This document shows, piece after piece, positions 1 to 9,900 of a DNA stretch of 64,000 nt. The stretch's first letter is position 1, and every line of letters starts with the position of its first letter. The position numbers and the translations under genes were made by a program. The stretch comes from Haemaphysalis longicornis (lineage: Eukaryota > Arthropoda > Arachnida > Ixodida > Ixodidae), in contig JABSTR010001229.1 of the NCBI GenBank assembly GCA_013339765.2, positions 620,001 to 684,000 of the forward strand, given 5' to 3'. The notes below the pieces were generated by a model. The model was given only the letters and a program-made list of their open reading frames with translations. It searched no databases and was not told the DNA's origin.

Positions 1-1420
1 AAAACACGTCCTCCTGCTGAGCCTCGACTAGCTCTTCCCGACTGAACGCAACCTCGAGCGGAACTCCTCCCCCGACGAGATGCACGTGCTCTGAGCTTCC
101 GAAACTTGGGTCCTCCCGCGTTCCGCGCTCTCCCCGCGCCGAGAAGGGTCGCTGACCTACAGCGTCCTCCTCGGCCTCTCCGGCCGGTTGGGTGTCGTCC
201 ACCGGCGCCCGTGACAGCGCGTCCGCGACCACATTCGTGGCACCTTTGCGGTAGCGAACTTCGAATTCGAAGCGTTGCAATGTCAGGGCCCATCGCGCGA
301 GCCTCCCGCTGGGCTCACGGAGGCGGGAAAGCCATGTGAGGGCCATGTGATCAGTCTCGATCGTGAATTTGACCCCCTCTACGTACATCTCGAACTTTCG
401 AAGTGCGTAGATTATGGCCAGACACTCCTTCTCGGTGACCGAGTAGTTTCGCTCTGCCGGTGTCAGCGCACGGCTCGCAAAAGCCACGGGTCGCAGTTGT
501 TCTCCATCCACCTGGAGGAGCACTGCCCCTACGCCGAGGTCACTCGCGTCTGTTTGGATCACGAATGGCCTGTTCAGATCCGGCAGTTTCAGCGATGCAG
601 TGTCTGCAACAGCTTTCGCCAGTTGGCGTAGGCTGCTCTCCTGCTCCTCTCCCCACTCCCAAGGGGCGGATTTCCTCAACAACTTTGTCAAGGGTGCTTG
701 CAGGCGCACGCAAGCGGGGATAAACTGGCGGTAGTAGCCGATCATCCCTAGGAAGCGCCGAACTCCGGCGACATCCTTCGGCGTGGGAAACTCCAAGATC
801 GCCCGGAGTTTCTCGGGATCGGGGGACACCTGTCCGCGTTCGATCCGATAGCCGAGCAGGCTCACTTGAGCGCTGCATATTTGCGCCTTGGCAGGATTGA
901 TGGTTATGCCAGCCGCCCTGAGTCGTCCCAGGACGTCTCTCAGGTGGCAGAGGTGCTCCTCGAAGGTGCGGGAGTAGACGACAATGTCGTCCAAATAGGC
1001 GAGGGCATGCTGCCACTTTGCCTCACCGAGCACCCGGTCGATCAGGCGTTGGAATGTGCTCGGACTTCCGCACAAACCGAAGGGCATACGTACGAACTCG
1101 TACAGCCCCCGATGGCAAGTGAACGCTGTCTTGCATTCATCGCCGGGACGCATCTCGACCTGAAGGTACCCCTTGCTGGCGTCCAAAATGGAGAAGTATT
1201 TTGCGCCACCGAGATTTGCGACGATTTCGTCAACGCTCGGGAAGGGGTACGCATCCTTTTTCGTGACCGCATTCAGCCGCCGATAGTCGACGCACAAACG
1301 CCAGCTACCGTCCTTCTTTCGAACGAGCACCACTGGAAACCCCCAAGGGCTCGTCGAGCGGCGGATAATGCCTGCTTTCAGCAGTTCCTCCAGCGCCTCA
1401 TCAGGTTGCCTGCCTCTTGG
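1..1420 (-). CDS. pol: Retrotransposon pol: reverse transcriptase and RNase H (3' end off window)
   Basis: An uninterrupted minus-strand frame runs from about 1420 to the window edge, over 460 codons. In order it shows the RT entry segment SPWGFPVVLVRKKDGSWR (about 1365-1310), the fingers motif CVDYRRLN, the palm motif FSILDASKGYLQ, the FVRMPFGL motif, the catalytic YLDD at 997-986 followed by IVVYS, the connection motif FLGMIGYYRQFI, and the RNase H motifs TDAS (553-542) and ETDHMAL. These are hallmark Ty3/gypsy residues and all catalytic aspartates expected here are present. It is in the same frame as the protease ORF but separated from it by a stop at 1907-1909 and a duplicated linker. Integrase is not reached. 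Confidence 0.93.
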
Positions 1421-1853
1421 CGGGGCTGACGGGCCGGGGATTGCATTTCCATGGTTGAGCATCGCCGGTGTCTATGCAGTGCTGCACCAACCTTGTGCAA
1501 CCTGCTTGCTCAGTGAATATCTCGCCGAAGTCACCTAACAACGACAAGACGCGGTCACGCTGCGCTGCTGTCAGCTCGCTAGCACTTGCTAGGAGCGCGC
1601 TCAATTCCTCGCCCTGACCTCGGGGTGGAAGGCGCGCAGCGCAGAAGAAATCAGCCGCGGCAGCAGCAACGACCGAGCCCGGAGGTTGCTGCGCGCGCCG
1701 GCTACCGGCAGCGCCTGAAGCTCCTGCTTCCCGCGGCGCGAGAGACGTTTCGGCGGCGCGCCCATGCAGTGACTTCTCTGCGGGCGGCGGCTCGAAAAAC
1801 GGTTTTAGCGGCATAAACGGGCCCTCCCGATAGCCTCCGTTGCCGACGTCCAC
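1401..1853 (-). pseudogene. PR-RT linker fragment in the wrong frame
   Basis: A 150-codon reading frame begins with NGGYREGPF-like residues that repeat the tail of the protease ORF and ends at KRQAT just before the RT entry sequence. It is offset by one base from both the protease and RT frames, so as it stands it cannot join either. It contains an alanine-rich segment and a short conserved stretch (ELTAAQRDRVLSLLGDF) typical of the region just before RT in gypsy polyproteins. The frame change at its 3' end falls around 1403-1412. Confidence 0.7.
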
Positions 1854-2165
1854 GACGCGATTACGCTGCGCCGCTGTCAGCTCACTAGCACCTGCTAGGA
1901 GCGCGCCTAACTCCTCGCTCTGATTTCGGGCTGGAGGGCTGGCGGCGCAGGAGAAATCAACCGCGCCGGGAGCGGCAACACCCGAGCTCGGAGGGTGCGC
2001 GCGCGCCGGCTATCGGCTGCGCCTGAAGCTTTTGCTTCCCTCGGCGCGCGGGACGTTTCGGCTGCAGCCTTACACAGCGACCTCGCTGCAGGCGGCGGTT
2101 CGGCGAACGGCTTTAGCGGCGTAAACGGGCCCTCCCGATAGCCTCCGTTGCCGATGTCCACGACC
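1551..2165 (-). repeat. Tandem duplication (~306-308 bp x2) in the PR-RT linker
   Basis: Two adjacent copies of about 306-308 bp, roughly 1551-1857 and 1858-2165, share long near-identical blocks. One is around GCGCTGCTGTCAGCTC, at 1571 and 1877. Another is around AAACGGGCCCTCCCGATAGC, at about 1814 and 2122. The offset changes from 306 to 308 along the unit, so small indels followed duplication. The second copy disrupts the pol frame: the protease ORF stops inside the repeat at 1907. Confidence 0.85.
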
Positions 2166-2614
2166 AGTCCAACCTTGGACATAAAGTCTCTCCCCAGAAT
2201 GACTGGGACCGTCAGTCCGGGCAAGTGGACGAAACGCATTCGCCGTACACGCTGACTCCAACGCACGACGAGGCGTACGTCACCGCGTGACGTAACATCA
2301 CCACACGCAAGCTGGAGCGGCAACTTCCGCGCGCGCAGCCGAATAGCTTTGCGCTCGAGATGGGAAACGACCTCGTCCCCTACGAGTGAAGTGCTTGCCC
2401 CGGTGTCCAGCAATGCCTTAAAACTCCGCCCCGCAATTGCGAGGTCGAGAAAGGGCGCAGGCGCGCTGGTCGGAACTCCGACTCTGAATGCGGCGGGCGC
2501 GGTGATGTTTTCCTCTCGGGCGCGTTGATCAGCCGCCGGCGACTTCACCGGCGGCCCGCTGCGTTTCCCTGTCCACCTGGGCAGATTCGCATCATGTGAC
2601 CAACTTGGCCACAC
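1907..2614 (-). CDS. Retrotransposon aspartic protease (retropepsin) region of pol
   Basis: This 235-codon frame overlaps the end of gag by 70 bases in the -1 frame. It carries the retropepsin active-site motif LLDTGAST about one third in. Further on are a glycine- and hydrophobic-rich segment and the ILGRDFM motif that typically closes the protease fold. The protease would act as a dimer to process Gag-Pol. The C-terminal part is an alanine/arginine-rich linker that runs into the tandem duplication and stops at 1907. Translation probably depends on -1 frameshifting at 2569-2563 rather than on its own start codon. Confidence 0.88.
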   Translation of the reverse strand: MWPSWSHDANLPRWTGKRSGPPVKSPAADQRAREENITAPAAFRVGVPTSAPAPFLDLAIAGRSFKALLDTGASTSLVGDEVVSHLERKAIRLRARKLPLQLACGDVTSRGDVRLVVRWSQRVRRMRFVHLPGLTVPVILGRDFMSKVGLVVDIGNGGYREGPFTPLKPFAEPPPAARSLCKAAAETSRAPREAKASGAADSRRARTLRARVLPLPARLISPAPPALQPEIRARS

Positions 2615-3333
2615 TTGAAACAGCGAACAGAATTCCGTGCTGCTTGCTGCGCCGATCGAGGCTGCTCGTACGCTCCGCGGCCAGCTGGCCGCATCCGGTT
2701 CTCCGGGGGAGAGTTGTGAGCGGGTGCCAGCAACTGCGGCAGCGCCGATCCCGTGTAGGGAAGCCCACTTGGGCGTGCGTTCGCCGGCCGATCACCTGAC
2801 CGGTTTGTTGTGTGCACTGCGCGCGGGGCTGCCAGGACCTCCGGCCGTATCGCCTCCGCGTTGCGCAACCCATACGAGTAGGGGTCCAGCGCTCGGTCCC
2901 CGAGACCGAGCGTTTCTCGCTGGCTGGGTATCAACGTAGAGCCGACCTCGACTCGTCCGCTGCCCGTAACGCCGCGCCAAGCACAGCTTGGTTCCAGTGT
3001 TTCCACCGGAGGCGGCGGTGGCCGATACGCGCGTGCAGCCGCAATTGCTGCTTGCACACGACGAGATTCGGCCGCCAGCTCGTTGAGATCCCTGCACCTG
3101 CAGTTCCTCAAGTACAAGGCAAAGGTGGGGTGGCATTGCCTGATGACCCGATCGACCCGCTCCGAGTTCGGGGCATGTGGGTCGGCGTACTCGTAAAGCT
3201 CCTGCATCGCACGGACATACTCGATCATCGATTCGTCCGGAGCTTGGGTGCGCATTTCCAACTCTCTACGCATCCGCGGGAGGTAGTCGACGGGCAGGAA
3301 TTCCTCCCTGAACATCGTTCGGAAGTCATCCAT
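2545..3333 (-). CDS. gag: Retrotransposon gag, C-terminal part with CCHC zinc knuckle
   Basis: 262 codons. The N-terminal half has the capsid-like FREEFLPVDYLPRMRRELEM and MIEYVRAMQELYEYA segments seen in gypsy-class Gag, where this region binds neighbouring subunits. Near the C-terminus is one zinc knuckle, CFKCGQVGHMMRIC (CX2CX4HX4C), expected to bind element RNA. The frame is offset by one base from the upstream gag ORF (3997-3326), with which it overlaps by eight bases. The natural protein is probably a single chain broken here by an indel near 3340-3350, rather than starting at the in-frame ATG at 3333. Confidence 0.87.
   Translation of the reverse strand: MDDFRTMFREEFLPVDYLPRMRRELEMRTQAPDESMIEYVRAMQELYEYADPHAPNSERVDRVIRQCHPTFALYLRNCRCRDLNELAAESRRVQAAIAAARAYRPPPPPVETLEPSCAWRGVTGSGRVEVGSTLIPSQRETLGLGDRALDPYSYGLRNAEAIRPEVLAAPRAVHTTNRSGDRPANARPSGLPYTGSALPQLLAPAHNSPPENRMRPAGRGAYEQPRSAQQAARNSVRCFKCGQVGHMMRICPGGQGNAAGRR
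2563..2569 (-). promoter_or_regulatory. -1 ribosomal frameshift slippery heptamer GGGAAAC
   Basis: On the minus strand the gag codons ...CAG GGA AAC... form G-GGA-AAC, a canonical X-XXY-YYZ slippery heptamer in the required phase. Slipping back one base enters the pol frame, which reads GKRSGPP and continues into the protease. The gag stop follows 18 bases later and the downstream sequence is very GC-rich, as expected for a stimulatory structure, though none was modelled. The heptamer lies inside the 70-base gag/pol overlap. Confidence 0.8.
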
Positions 3334-3997
3334 CGTGCGCGCCGTGTGGCCTATCTACTCGATACCACCGGGCGGCATGGTCGACTAGGGCTGCGGGCAG
3401 AACTCTGTGCAGCACCTCGCTCTCGCTGATGCCGGTCGCCTGCTCGTAACGGCTCAGAGCCAGCAGGAAAGCGTTCGCGCTCACTTGATCGCTATAACCG
3501 CTATACGTCGGCATCGGTAGCTGCACCCTGGGAGCGGGTGAGCGCGCCGCCTGCAGCACTTGCTGCATGGCGCCTGCGAGAGCGTTCGCGATGGAAGCTG
3601 CATCCACAGTCATTCCTTCGCTTACGGGCGCCTGCGTGCTCACTTGCACGAGAGGCGCGCCGCATGGGGCTTCAGCATTTGCGTAGGCCCGGCGCATGGG
3701 GGTTGAAAGCGCGGCGTCACCTGACGTAGAGCGCTCTGTGGAATTCGGAACTTTCCGAAATTTTCGTTGCCGCGCAAGCCGCAGCATCTGCGTAGGCCCG
3801 TCGCATGGTGGTTGAAAGCGCGGCGTCACCTGACGTATAGCGCTCGCGGAATTCAGAACTTTCCGAAATTCTCGCTGGTGCGCAAGCCGCACTCGCGGTT
3901 GCGTAGGGGCCGTGGAGAAGGGGGACCCGAGCCGCTCCTGCGGCTGCGGTGGGCGCTGTTGATGCAGAGCATCGCGGGACCTCCCGGGCATGATCAC
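3326..3997 (-). CDS. gag: Retrotransposon gag, N-terminal part
   Basis: 223 codons. The first third is a low-complexity, duplicated segment (REFRKVLNS and RKFRKVPNS) caused by a 109-bp tandem DNA repeat. It continues into a conserved segment: VQLPMPTYSGYSDQVSANAF, then ALSRYEQATG and ARWYR, which is typical of the start of gypsy-type capsid. It ends by frameshift at 3326, just where the downstream gag ORF begins. The true start is unclear because a second reading frame is open back to the primer-binding site (4106-3717), also through the duplicated region. Confidence 0.75.
   Translation of the reverse strand: MIMPGRSRDALHQQRPPQPQERLGSPFSTAPTQPRVRLAHQREFRKVLNSASAIRQVTPRFQPPCDGPTQMLRLARQRKFRKVPNSTERSTSGDAALSTPMRRAYANAEAPCGAPLVQVSTQAPVSEGMTVDAASIANALAGAMQQVLQAARSPAPRVQLPMPTYSGYSDQVSANAFLLALSRYEQATGISESEVLHRVLPAALVDHAARWYRVDRPHGAHDG
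3681..3898 (-). repeat. 109-bp tandem duplication in the gag 5' region
   Basis: GCGTAGGCCC followed by a cytosine-variable GCGCATGG or TCGCATGG starts at 3681 and again at 3790. Each is followed by the shared block GGTTGAAAGCGCGGCGTCAC and an AACTTTCCGAAATT block. The copies differ at several sites. The start of a third copy (GCGTAGGGGCC) is visible near 3898. The 109-bp length is not a multiple of three, so each copy shifts the frame. Confidence 0.8.
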
Positions 3998-4086
3998 AAA
4001 GGTCGGCCAACAGCATCAAATCCACCAACTCATAATCTGTGCCATGTTCCTCGGAGCTAGCGAACCTCGAATTCACTTGAAAACGA

Positions 4087-4105
4087 GTCCCACGTTCGGG
4101 CGCCA
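4087..4105 (-). promoter_or_regulatory. Primer-binding site, tRNA-Lys-like
   Basis: On the minus strand TGGCGCCCGAACG starts four bases after the LTR and continues GTGGGAC. This matches the 3' end of a lysine-type tRNA primer as used by many retroelements, with a small difference in the middle. It primes minus-strand DNA synthesis and fixes the LTR boundary and element orientation. Confidence 0.82.
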
Positions 4106-4109
4106 AAAA

Positions 4110-4627
4110 TGTGGGGACCAGGGTTCTAACGGCGGCCTAGCTCGATCCTCGAGATCCGGCCGCAAGGCTATCTCCACTGAACACCGCCGCGGATCACCAA
4201 CTTGGCGTATCGGCAGCGAACAGCAAGGAACACAGGACACAGAATTCGCCCACTCCGACGTTTATTGCAATGCAATAAAGGAGACGTCGGGCGCGTCGTT
4301 CTACACCGCCGACCACCTTAGCCGGGCGGGAGGAGACAGGCGCGAGGGCGGACAAAGGAAGGCCAAAAGGAGCGAGTCGTACTTACGGCCGCTCCCGACG
4401 ATGGTTCGTGTCCAAAGAGGACCTCTCCTTGTCGCCCGTCGCGGACCAGGCCGCCGGAGCTTCCGGGCAAAACCTGTCACGTGAGGGGTTCGGCAGCGCC
4501 CCCTGCTCTCACGGGGATCCTCCCGGAGGGGAAAGCGCGCGACCGCGGAGAGAGAGGTACCACCCCTCTCGCCTCCGCGGCGGGCCGAGAGGGATAGGAA
4601 AGATGGCGGAGCTCCGCAATTCCCACA
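4110..4627 (-). repeat. 5' LTR of the gypsy-type element
   Basis: About 518 bp bounded by the short inverted repeat TGTGGG at 4110 and CCCACA ending at 4627, next to the primer-binding site. The LTR is GC-rich with a purine-rich stretch around 4520-4560. The partner LTR is outside the window, so element age cannot be estimated from LTR divergence and the target-site duplication cannot be confirmed. Confidence 0.82.
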
Positions 4628-4662
4628 CGCTTCAACCCGGTACAAAACGCCCTTCCCGTTTT
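4628..4662 (-). repeat. Inverted copy of the 6.2-kb repeat unit, abutting the LTR
   Basis: Read on the minus strand this 35-bp segment is nearly the same as 6178-6212: AAACGGGAAGGG, then GTTTTG, then CGGGTTGAA, with about 28 of 34 positions shared. The 1.5 kb between the two arms has no recognisable gene. This could be one end of a TIR element into which, or beside which, the LTR element inserted. Confidence 0.6.
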
Positions 4663-6159
4663 GTATTTTCTCATTTAGCCCCTTCCTGGAATAACGAACC
4701 CTGTTTCGATTCGGACCGACGCGTGCGATTTTTTAAATTAATCTGACTGTATTTAACCTGATGTTTTGAGTTACGTCTGACGCACCCGAAAGTAAAAAAT
4801 TACTTGCGTCCGCTGTAACCTGAAAATAAATTGAAATTACGTCAAACGTATTTCACCTTAAAAAAAAAAAAACAAAGTATGCAGACGTCCTATTAACCTG
4901 CAACCTTTTTGCAATGGTCCGTTTTACGACACGCGCCGCCAATTAAAAACCAACACGTAAATTGCTGCGTTGCGCCCGAACCAGTACAGTGTTGGTGAAT
5001 TACAGCTGAAACCACACCCTTCCGTGGGCTTCTGCGTTGGTCGAGCAGTCTGGAACGTGTTGCTCGCATGCGTACTCCGCGGCAGCGGTGATAGTTCCAG
5101 CCCCTATGGTTGCATATATGAATGCACATGCACTTATATGCAACACACACGAAAAAAGAAAGTGCGAGAATTAACAAAATAGAACCTTTCCGCAGTCGCA
5201 GTGCCAGTTTGTAGCGCCTGTAGCTCTTGCCGAGAATGAAGTTGGGTGTTTTAACAAATGCAACTATTAATTTATTAGGGGTAGTACAGGGCTACTGTTT
5301 TATTTCTACGCAGGAAAAAGATCTCGTGAAATATAATTACCAGACCTAGCTAACTACAGAAAAAATGTATTTTATGAAAGCGGTAACTATTATGGGCTAG
5401 TGGTACGATCCATTTTAATGTGTGGCTAACGGTCACTTTATATGCAAATGTCTGTGAAAGAATGGCCATTGAAGTCTAAAGCTGAAATTTTTGCTTGGAG
5501 AAAATAGTTCGCACACATTTTCAATCCAGGCGTTAAGAACACCCCAAGCTGTATTCTCTTGCGTGTACTTTTTACGGATAATACATAGGCGGGCACGCAG
5601 TACGTGGAAAAGCAAAAGCAAGAGAGTTTTAGCATATCGTTACCGTGTTTGCATTACGATTTACTGTGTTACCGGGAGCCGGAGTTTCCGTTAGCCGCTG
5701 AAAACGGTAGGACACGTTTTAGCGCACCGTTTACGGTGCGTCATGGAGGGGAAAAAATGCGGTGCGTATTCCGGCCGGGGCGGTGCAAGTAGCTACATCT
5801 GATGAATTAGTCTCAAAGCAAATCACGCATAATTTTGTTGCTCATATGTATTTGCTTTCGTTTAAAGTAGCTTGAATATTTCACTTTTCGGGTGAAGCGT
5901 TCACAATAATTGTAGTTTTTGAGAATACTGTAGCCGTAATATGTAGAGCTTTAAAAAAAACGTATCAGTGGTGCTATCTACCCTGTAGAGTTAAAGTCAA
6001 AGTAAAATAGAATTTGCCTCCGCACTAAATATTTAGGCACGAAATGAGTAAAATATATTGTAGTCATTACTCAGCAGCCTACACTACCTTGCCCAGCACA
6101 ATTTTGGAGGCCTAAAAGCGCACTGCGAGCTCACAAACTTATCTGAACTATTTGAGGCA
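4663..6159. other. AT-rich non-coding stretch, no gene seen
   Basis: No exon-like reading frame or splice-flanked conserved peptide is visible. It holds A-runs (4861-4872) and a small perfect hairpin GCACCGT-TT-ACGGTGC near 5722-5740 amid GTT/CGG-rich sequence. The short open frames here have no family features. Confidence 0.6.
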
Positions 6160-6337
6160 GGCGTTTTGGGAGTGGGTTGAAACGGGAAGGGTGTTTTGGG
6201 AACGGGTTGAAACAAAAAGTGGTCAAATGGGAAGGGCGTTTTGGGAACGGGCGCAAACGGGACAGGCCAAACGGGAAGGGCGTTTCGGGAATGGGTTCAA
6301 GCGGGACGGGTTCAAACAGGAATGGGTTGTTTTGGGC
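6160..6337 (+). repeat. Degenerate tandem array of AACGGGAAGGGCGTTTTGGG units
   Basis: At least four units of about 28-45 bp with the core GGGAAGGGCGTTTTGGGA, then ACGGGTTGAAAC, lie head to tail. They vary in length and by point changes. The array faces its inverted relative at 4628-4662. Confidence 0.8.
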
Positions 6338-6761
6338 TACACCCGCCCAACTAGCTGTGGTTTTGAGAATGTTTTTGGTTCCATTTTTGCGGTGGTTGAA
6401 AATTTAAGTTTTGATTAACGAGATTTTTTTGTACATTGCCTCAATACAAGACCAATCTACCGCGAGGTGTTTGTTTTGTTAACCTGTAGTTTTATTTACT
6501 TAGTTTCTGTTTATCAAGATTCTGCTGTACAATCTTTTTGCTAAATGCCAAGAAAATGGCATAATTGGACTTTTTCGGTAGTGAAGTCATTCTATGCAAG
6601 CAGGTTCAAAATTGTATTGAACGTTACCTTACACATTATCAATGGAAAATTACCCTCACTGTATTGAAGCTGTTCACTGCAGCGACAGCTTGAGCCTTGG
6701 TGAAGTGTTCCCAGTGACAGATGTGTGCCAACTAAGCCCGGCCCATTTCTCTTTTATGCAG

Positions 6762-6928
6762 GCAACGAGGTCCTACACTGGAGATTACGCTGCTTCCTAA
6801 CCTGAGAGTTCCGTGTCCTGAGAACCACGTCTACGTGTACTCAGGGGTGCCACCATTCGTGCTCTCAACTGCACGTGGCAGCGAGGAGAGCAGGCTACTG
6901 GGGGCATTTTGTGGCACCAACTTGACAG
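6762..6928 (+). CDS. MEGF8: MEGF8 exon A: CUB domain, second part
   Basis: The acceptor TTTTATGCAG ends at 6761 and the donor GTGGGA starts at 6929. Entered after one base, the exon reads LEITLLPNLRVPCPENHVYVYSG split by display here into LEITLLPNLRV and CPENHVYVYSG, then ESRLLGAFCGTNLT. The C-x-x-N-x-V-x-V-x-S-G and LLGxFCG pattern is typical of CUB strands. Both ends leave one coding base, matching the next exon (G+CG = Ala). The exon is short, has no in-frame ATG, and is the most upstream one I can find. Confidence 0.82.
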
Positions 6929-9900
6929 GTGGGAGCCGCTGTGTTCTCAGGCAGGAGTGGCACAGCGGTGCAGGCCTGCCGTTCACAAATGCAGCACTTA
7001 AAGACATCTAGAGGAGAGGTTCTCGGCCGTGTCGGCCCCAAGAAATTCTCGAAGTCATGGAGAAGCGTCTTAGTACGTTGTGTGGTTGTTACGTGGGCTT
7101 GTGCATAACAAACTGTGAAGGGGCTGCAGTTTCATTAAAAATTTGTTTCACTTCTAGTACGCAGGAAAAAAAGCGTGCATTTTGGAGAGGCGGTCAAGCT
7201 TCCTTTGCCTGCAGCTATGTTAATGCATGTATCTGTGTCACTTTGGGCCAGTCTCACATATGCTGCTGCATCCACCTAATTATGTAGTTTTCAGCGTTAG
7301 AAACACAGCACTCTGTCTTTTAACGGGGGATGCGGCTTTCAACTTCGGAAAGATGACCAAAACATCGTTTTTTTGAGAGCCACATATTCGGCTTCTATGT
7401 TTTCTATTCTGTGCGTTTGCAAAGTTTTTCCACCAAAAACCGTTGCAAATTGGCATAAAAAAATACTTTTTTCCAGCTGTAGTGACAAAATATTAGTGCA
7501 AAAGGTAAAAAAAATGGCAATTTTTGGAGCGCTGTATCTCCGCAACGGCGCCACCGGGTGCAGCCATTTTAGTATCGTTAGATCAGCCGAGCGATGCTCT
7601 TTCCAGTCCCAGTTGTGTCTTTTATCTTCGTTCATTCACAAATGCACGAACGACAGAAAAAGAAAGACGCACAAACGAAGCCAGAAATAGATTCTGAAAC
7701 GCGATTGGCTCTCTAGTCAGGGTGTGCTGAAACGGCCCTCCTGATTGGGCTTCGCTGCGGCAATGCAAGATGGCGGCCGCCTGAACTTCATAGTGCGTGT
7801 TTCTGAGTTCATTTTCGCTGCTTCGCTAGGCCAAGTTTCTGTTCAGTTGTGGTATTCAACATGAACTTCATTGCCATAGGAAGGCCTGAGATCACGAGCC
7901 ATATTATGGAAAGTTGCGTGGCTCGAAAGGCGGAGGTCATCAAACGCTTCGTGGTGTGCCACTTTACCGTGGCCAGTACACGGAGGGTAAAATGTGGTGT
8001 GTGTGCTTGTGATAGTGGCTCGCAAAGTGAACTTTTAGTCTGATTTGCAATGTTTACACGCTTAGTTAGTGCTGTGTTTGACAGCAGGCTCACTAGCCTT
8101 GGGAAAGAAATGGTCGACGCGTCAAAAGCTTCATAGCCACTGTGCGTTAGAGCATCGCCTGACTGCGCAACCAGTTAACTGCTGCGGTGGCTCAGTGGCT
8201 AAGGCATTGTGCTGCTGAGCACGAGGACGTGGGTGCAATTCTCGGCCGCGGCGGCCGCTTTTCTGATGGAGGCGAGAAGCAAAAACGCCCGTGTGTACGA
8301 GATTTCGGTGCACGTAAAGATCCCCAGGTGGTCAAAATTAATCCGGAGCCCTCCACTACAGCGCGCCTCATCGCCTGCTTTTTGCTGGCGCATTAAACCC
8401 TACAATCAATCAATCACTGCGCAACCAGTTATGATTGAACGCCAGTAGTTGTAATTAATGCCTGTGACATTAGATTTAATCTTCAAAGCAACCTGACGAG
8501 CCATATCAGGGATAATCAAAGTACGATATGTCGCCGTAAACATGCGCTGCGATGTTTGCGAGCCATATAACCTTTTTTTGCACAGCGTTTGATGTGCACT
8601 TCTTGTAATCATGCAAACAGGTCTGAGTTCGGAATAAAAACCTGTTCACAGTGTTAAAAACGTACCTTAATGTCGCAGCATTTAATAGATTGAATTTTTT
8701 AGGGACATTAATACCAATGCATACATGTGTAGTTTAGTGCATATTGGCTGTGCTACGAGGAATATTGGATGCCCTGAATGTCAAGAGTACTAAAAAAATG
8801 TGCATGCATTGAAGTTGGAGTTAGGCAGAATATTATACAGAACTTCAAAGTAGCTCATTTGTATCCTTGTAGCATGTAAACTTTTGGCAATGAACACTGG
8901 CATCTACGAGTACTAAGTTGCTTCTCCAGGCAAGATTATAAAACATAAAAAAATCCAAAAGTCAGTTTCCAGATTTATGTAAAAAAAAAAAAAAGAGTGC
9001 CTCACTTGTTGCCATAGTGACATACTGCATAGGGAAGTTTTCCAGTGCAATACAGGCAACCAGCTAACCTACTTTGCATTGAAAGCCATCTTCCCCTCCA
9101 TTTGGTCTACAAAATGAGCTATGTACTCATTCACAGAGGTGCTGAGAATTATGTTTTGTAGAATGAAAAAGAGTGCAAAAGGCACTCCAATTTCAAGGCA
9201 AGGCATTCCAGAAGCTCCTTGTTCAAGAGGACACGAAAGACTACAACCCCGGTGACTTTTGATAAATAAATCTATGTTGCAACTTTGGAAGCCGTTTTCT
9301 CAAAATCAGTTTTTTTTTTTTTCCACCTGTGTCACTTGTTCCAGTGGTTTCTTCATGACCGCTAGGTCTATTTTGACTCAATTTTTTGCATTACATTCTT
9401 TGATGCACAGTTCAGGTCGTGACATTCTTGGTTTTTCAGGTTTACTTTATATGAATTTGTTATTCAACTTGTCGTTTACAGTCTACATGCCTGTTGTACA
9501 TTCACCCCTAAAAAACTGAAAACTAAAAAACATTGTGTTGTAAAGAAAAAAATCTAAGAATGTCATGACCTCATTCATTCAATTGGGAATGCAAAGCACT
9601 TCGAACAAGTTTTCTATCCTGCATTATAAGCCGCTCAAGCTCAGCGAGAACAGAGCTTTGAGCTCAAGGAGAACATAAAGAAATTCGTTAAAATAAAAAC
9701 GTTTTTAAAATATTACTTTGAAATTTTTTGGTGTTATCACAAAGGAATTTCCGGTTGCTGTGCCAATTTTCATCAAAACCCGCCAAAAAATAAAAAATTT
9801 GATTTCGAAAGCCATGTCCCCCCTTAAATTGATAAAAATGCAAAGACCCAAGGAACCCATTTTGAGAACCTCTGATCTAGAGCATTGCATGGGGCTCGCC

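Larger units (their letters stand above)
1..4627 (-). mobile_element. Ty3/gypsy LTR retrotransposon, partial (one LTR, gag, PR, RT-RNase H)
   Basis: Read on the minus strand the order is LTR (4627-4110), primer-binding site, gag (3997-2545), protease (2614-1907), then reverse transcriptase and RNase H from about 1420 to 1. PR before RT before RNase H is common to LTR elements; the RT block resembles Ty3/gypsy. Integrase and the second LTR would lie left of position 1. The element sits upstream of the first visible MEGF8 exon and opposes that gene. Gag needs two frames, the PR-RT linker is duplicated and broken, and RT-RNase H is open, so this copy looks recently active but now defective, unless some breaks are assembly errors. 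Confidence 0.93.

Noticed and set aside
540..1016. 158-codon minus-strand ORF in the RT region
   Set aside because: The conserved RT-RNase H frame is another minus-strand frame that is open across the whole region; this ORF shows no motifs.
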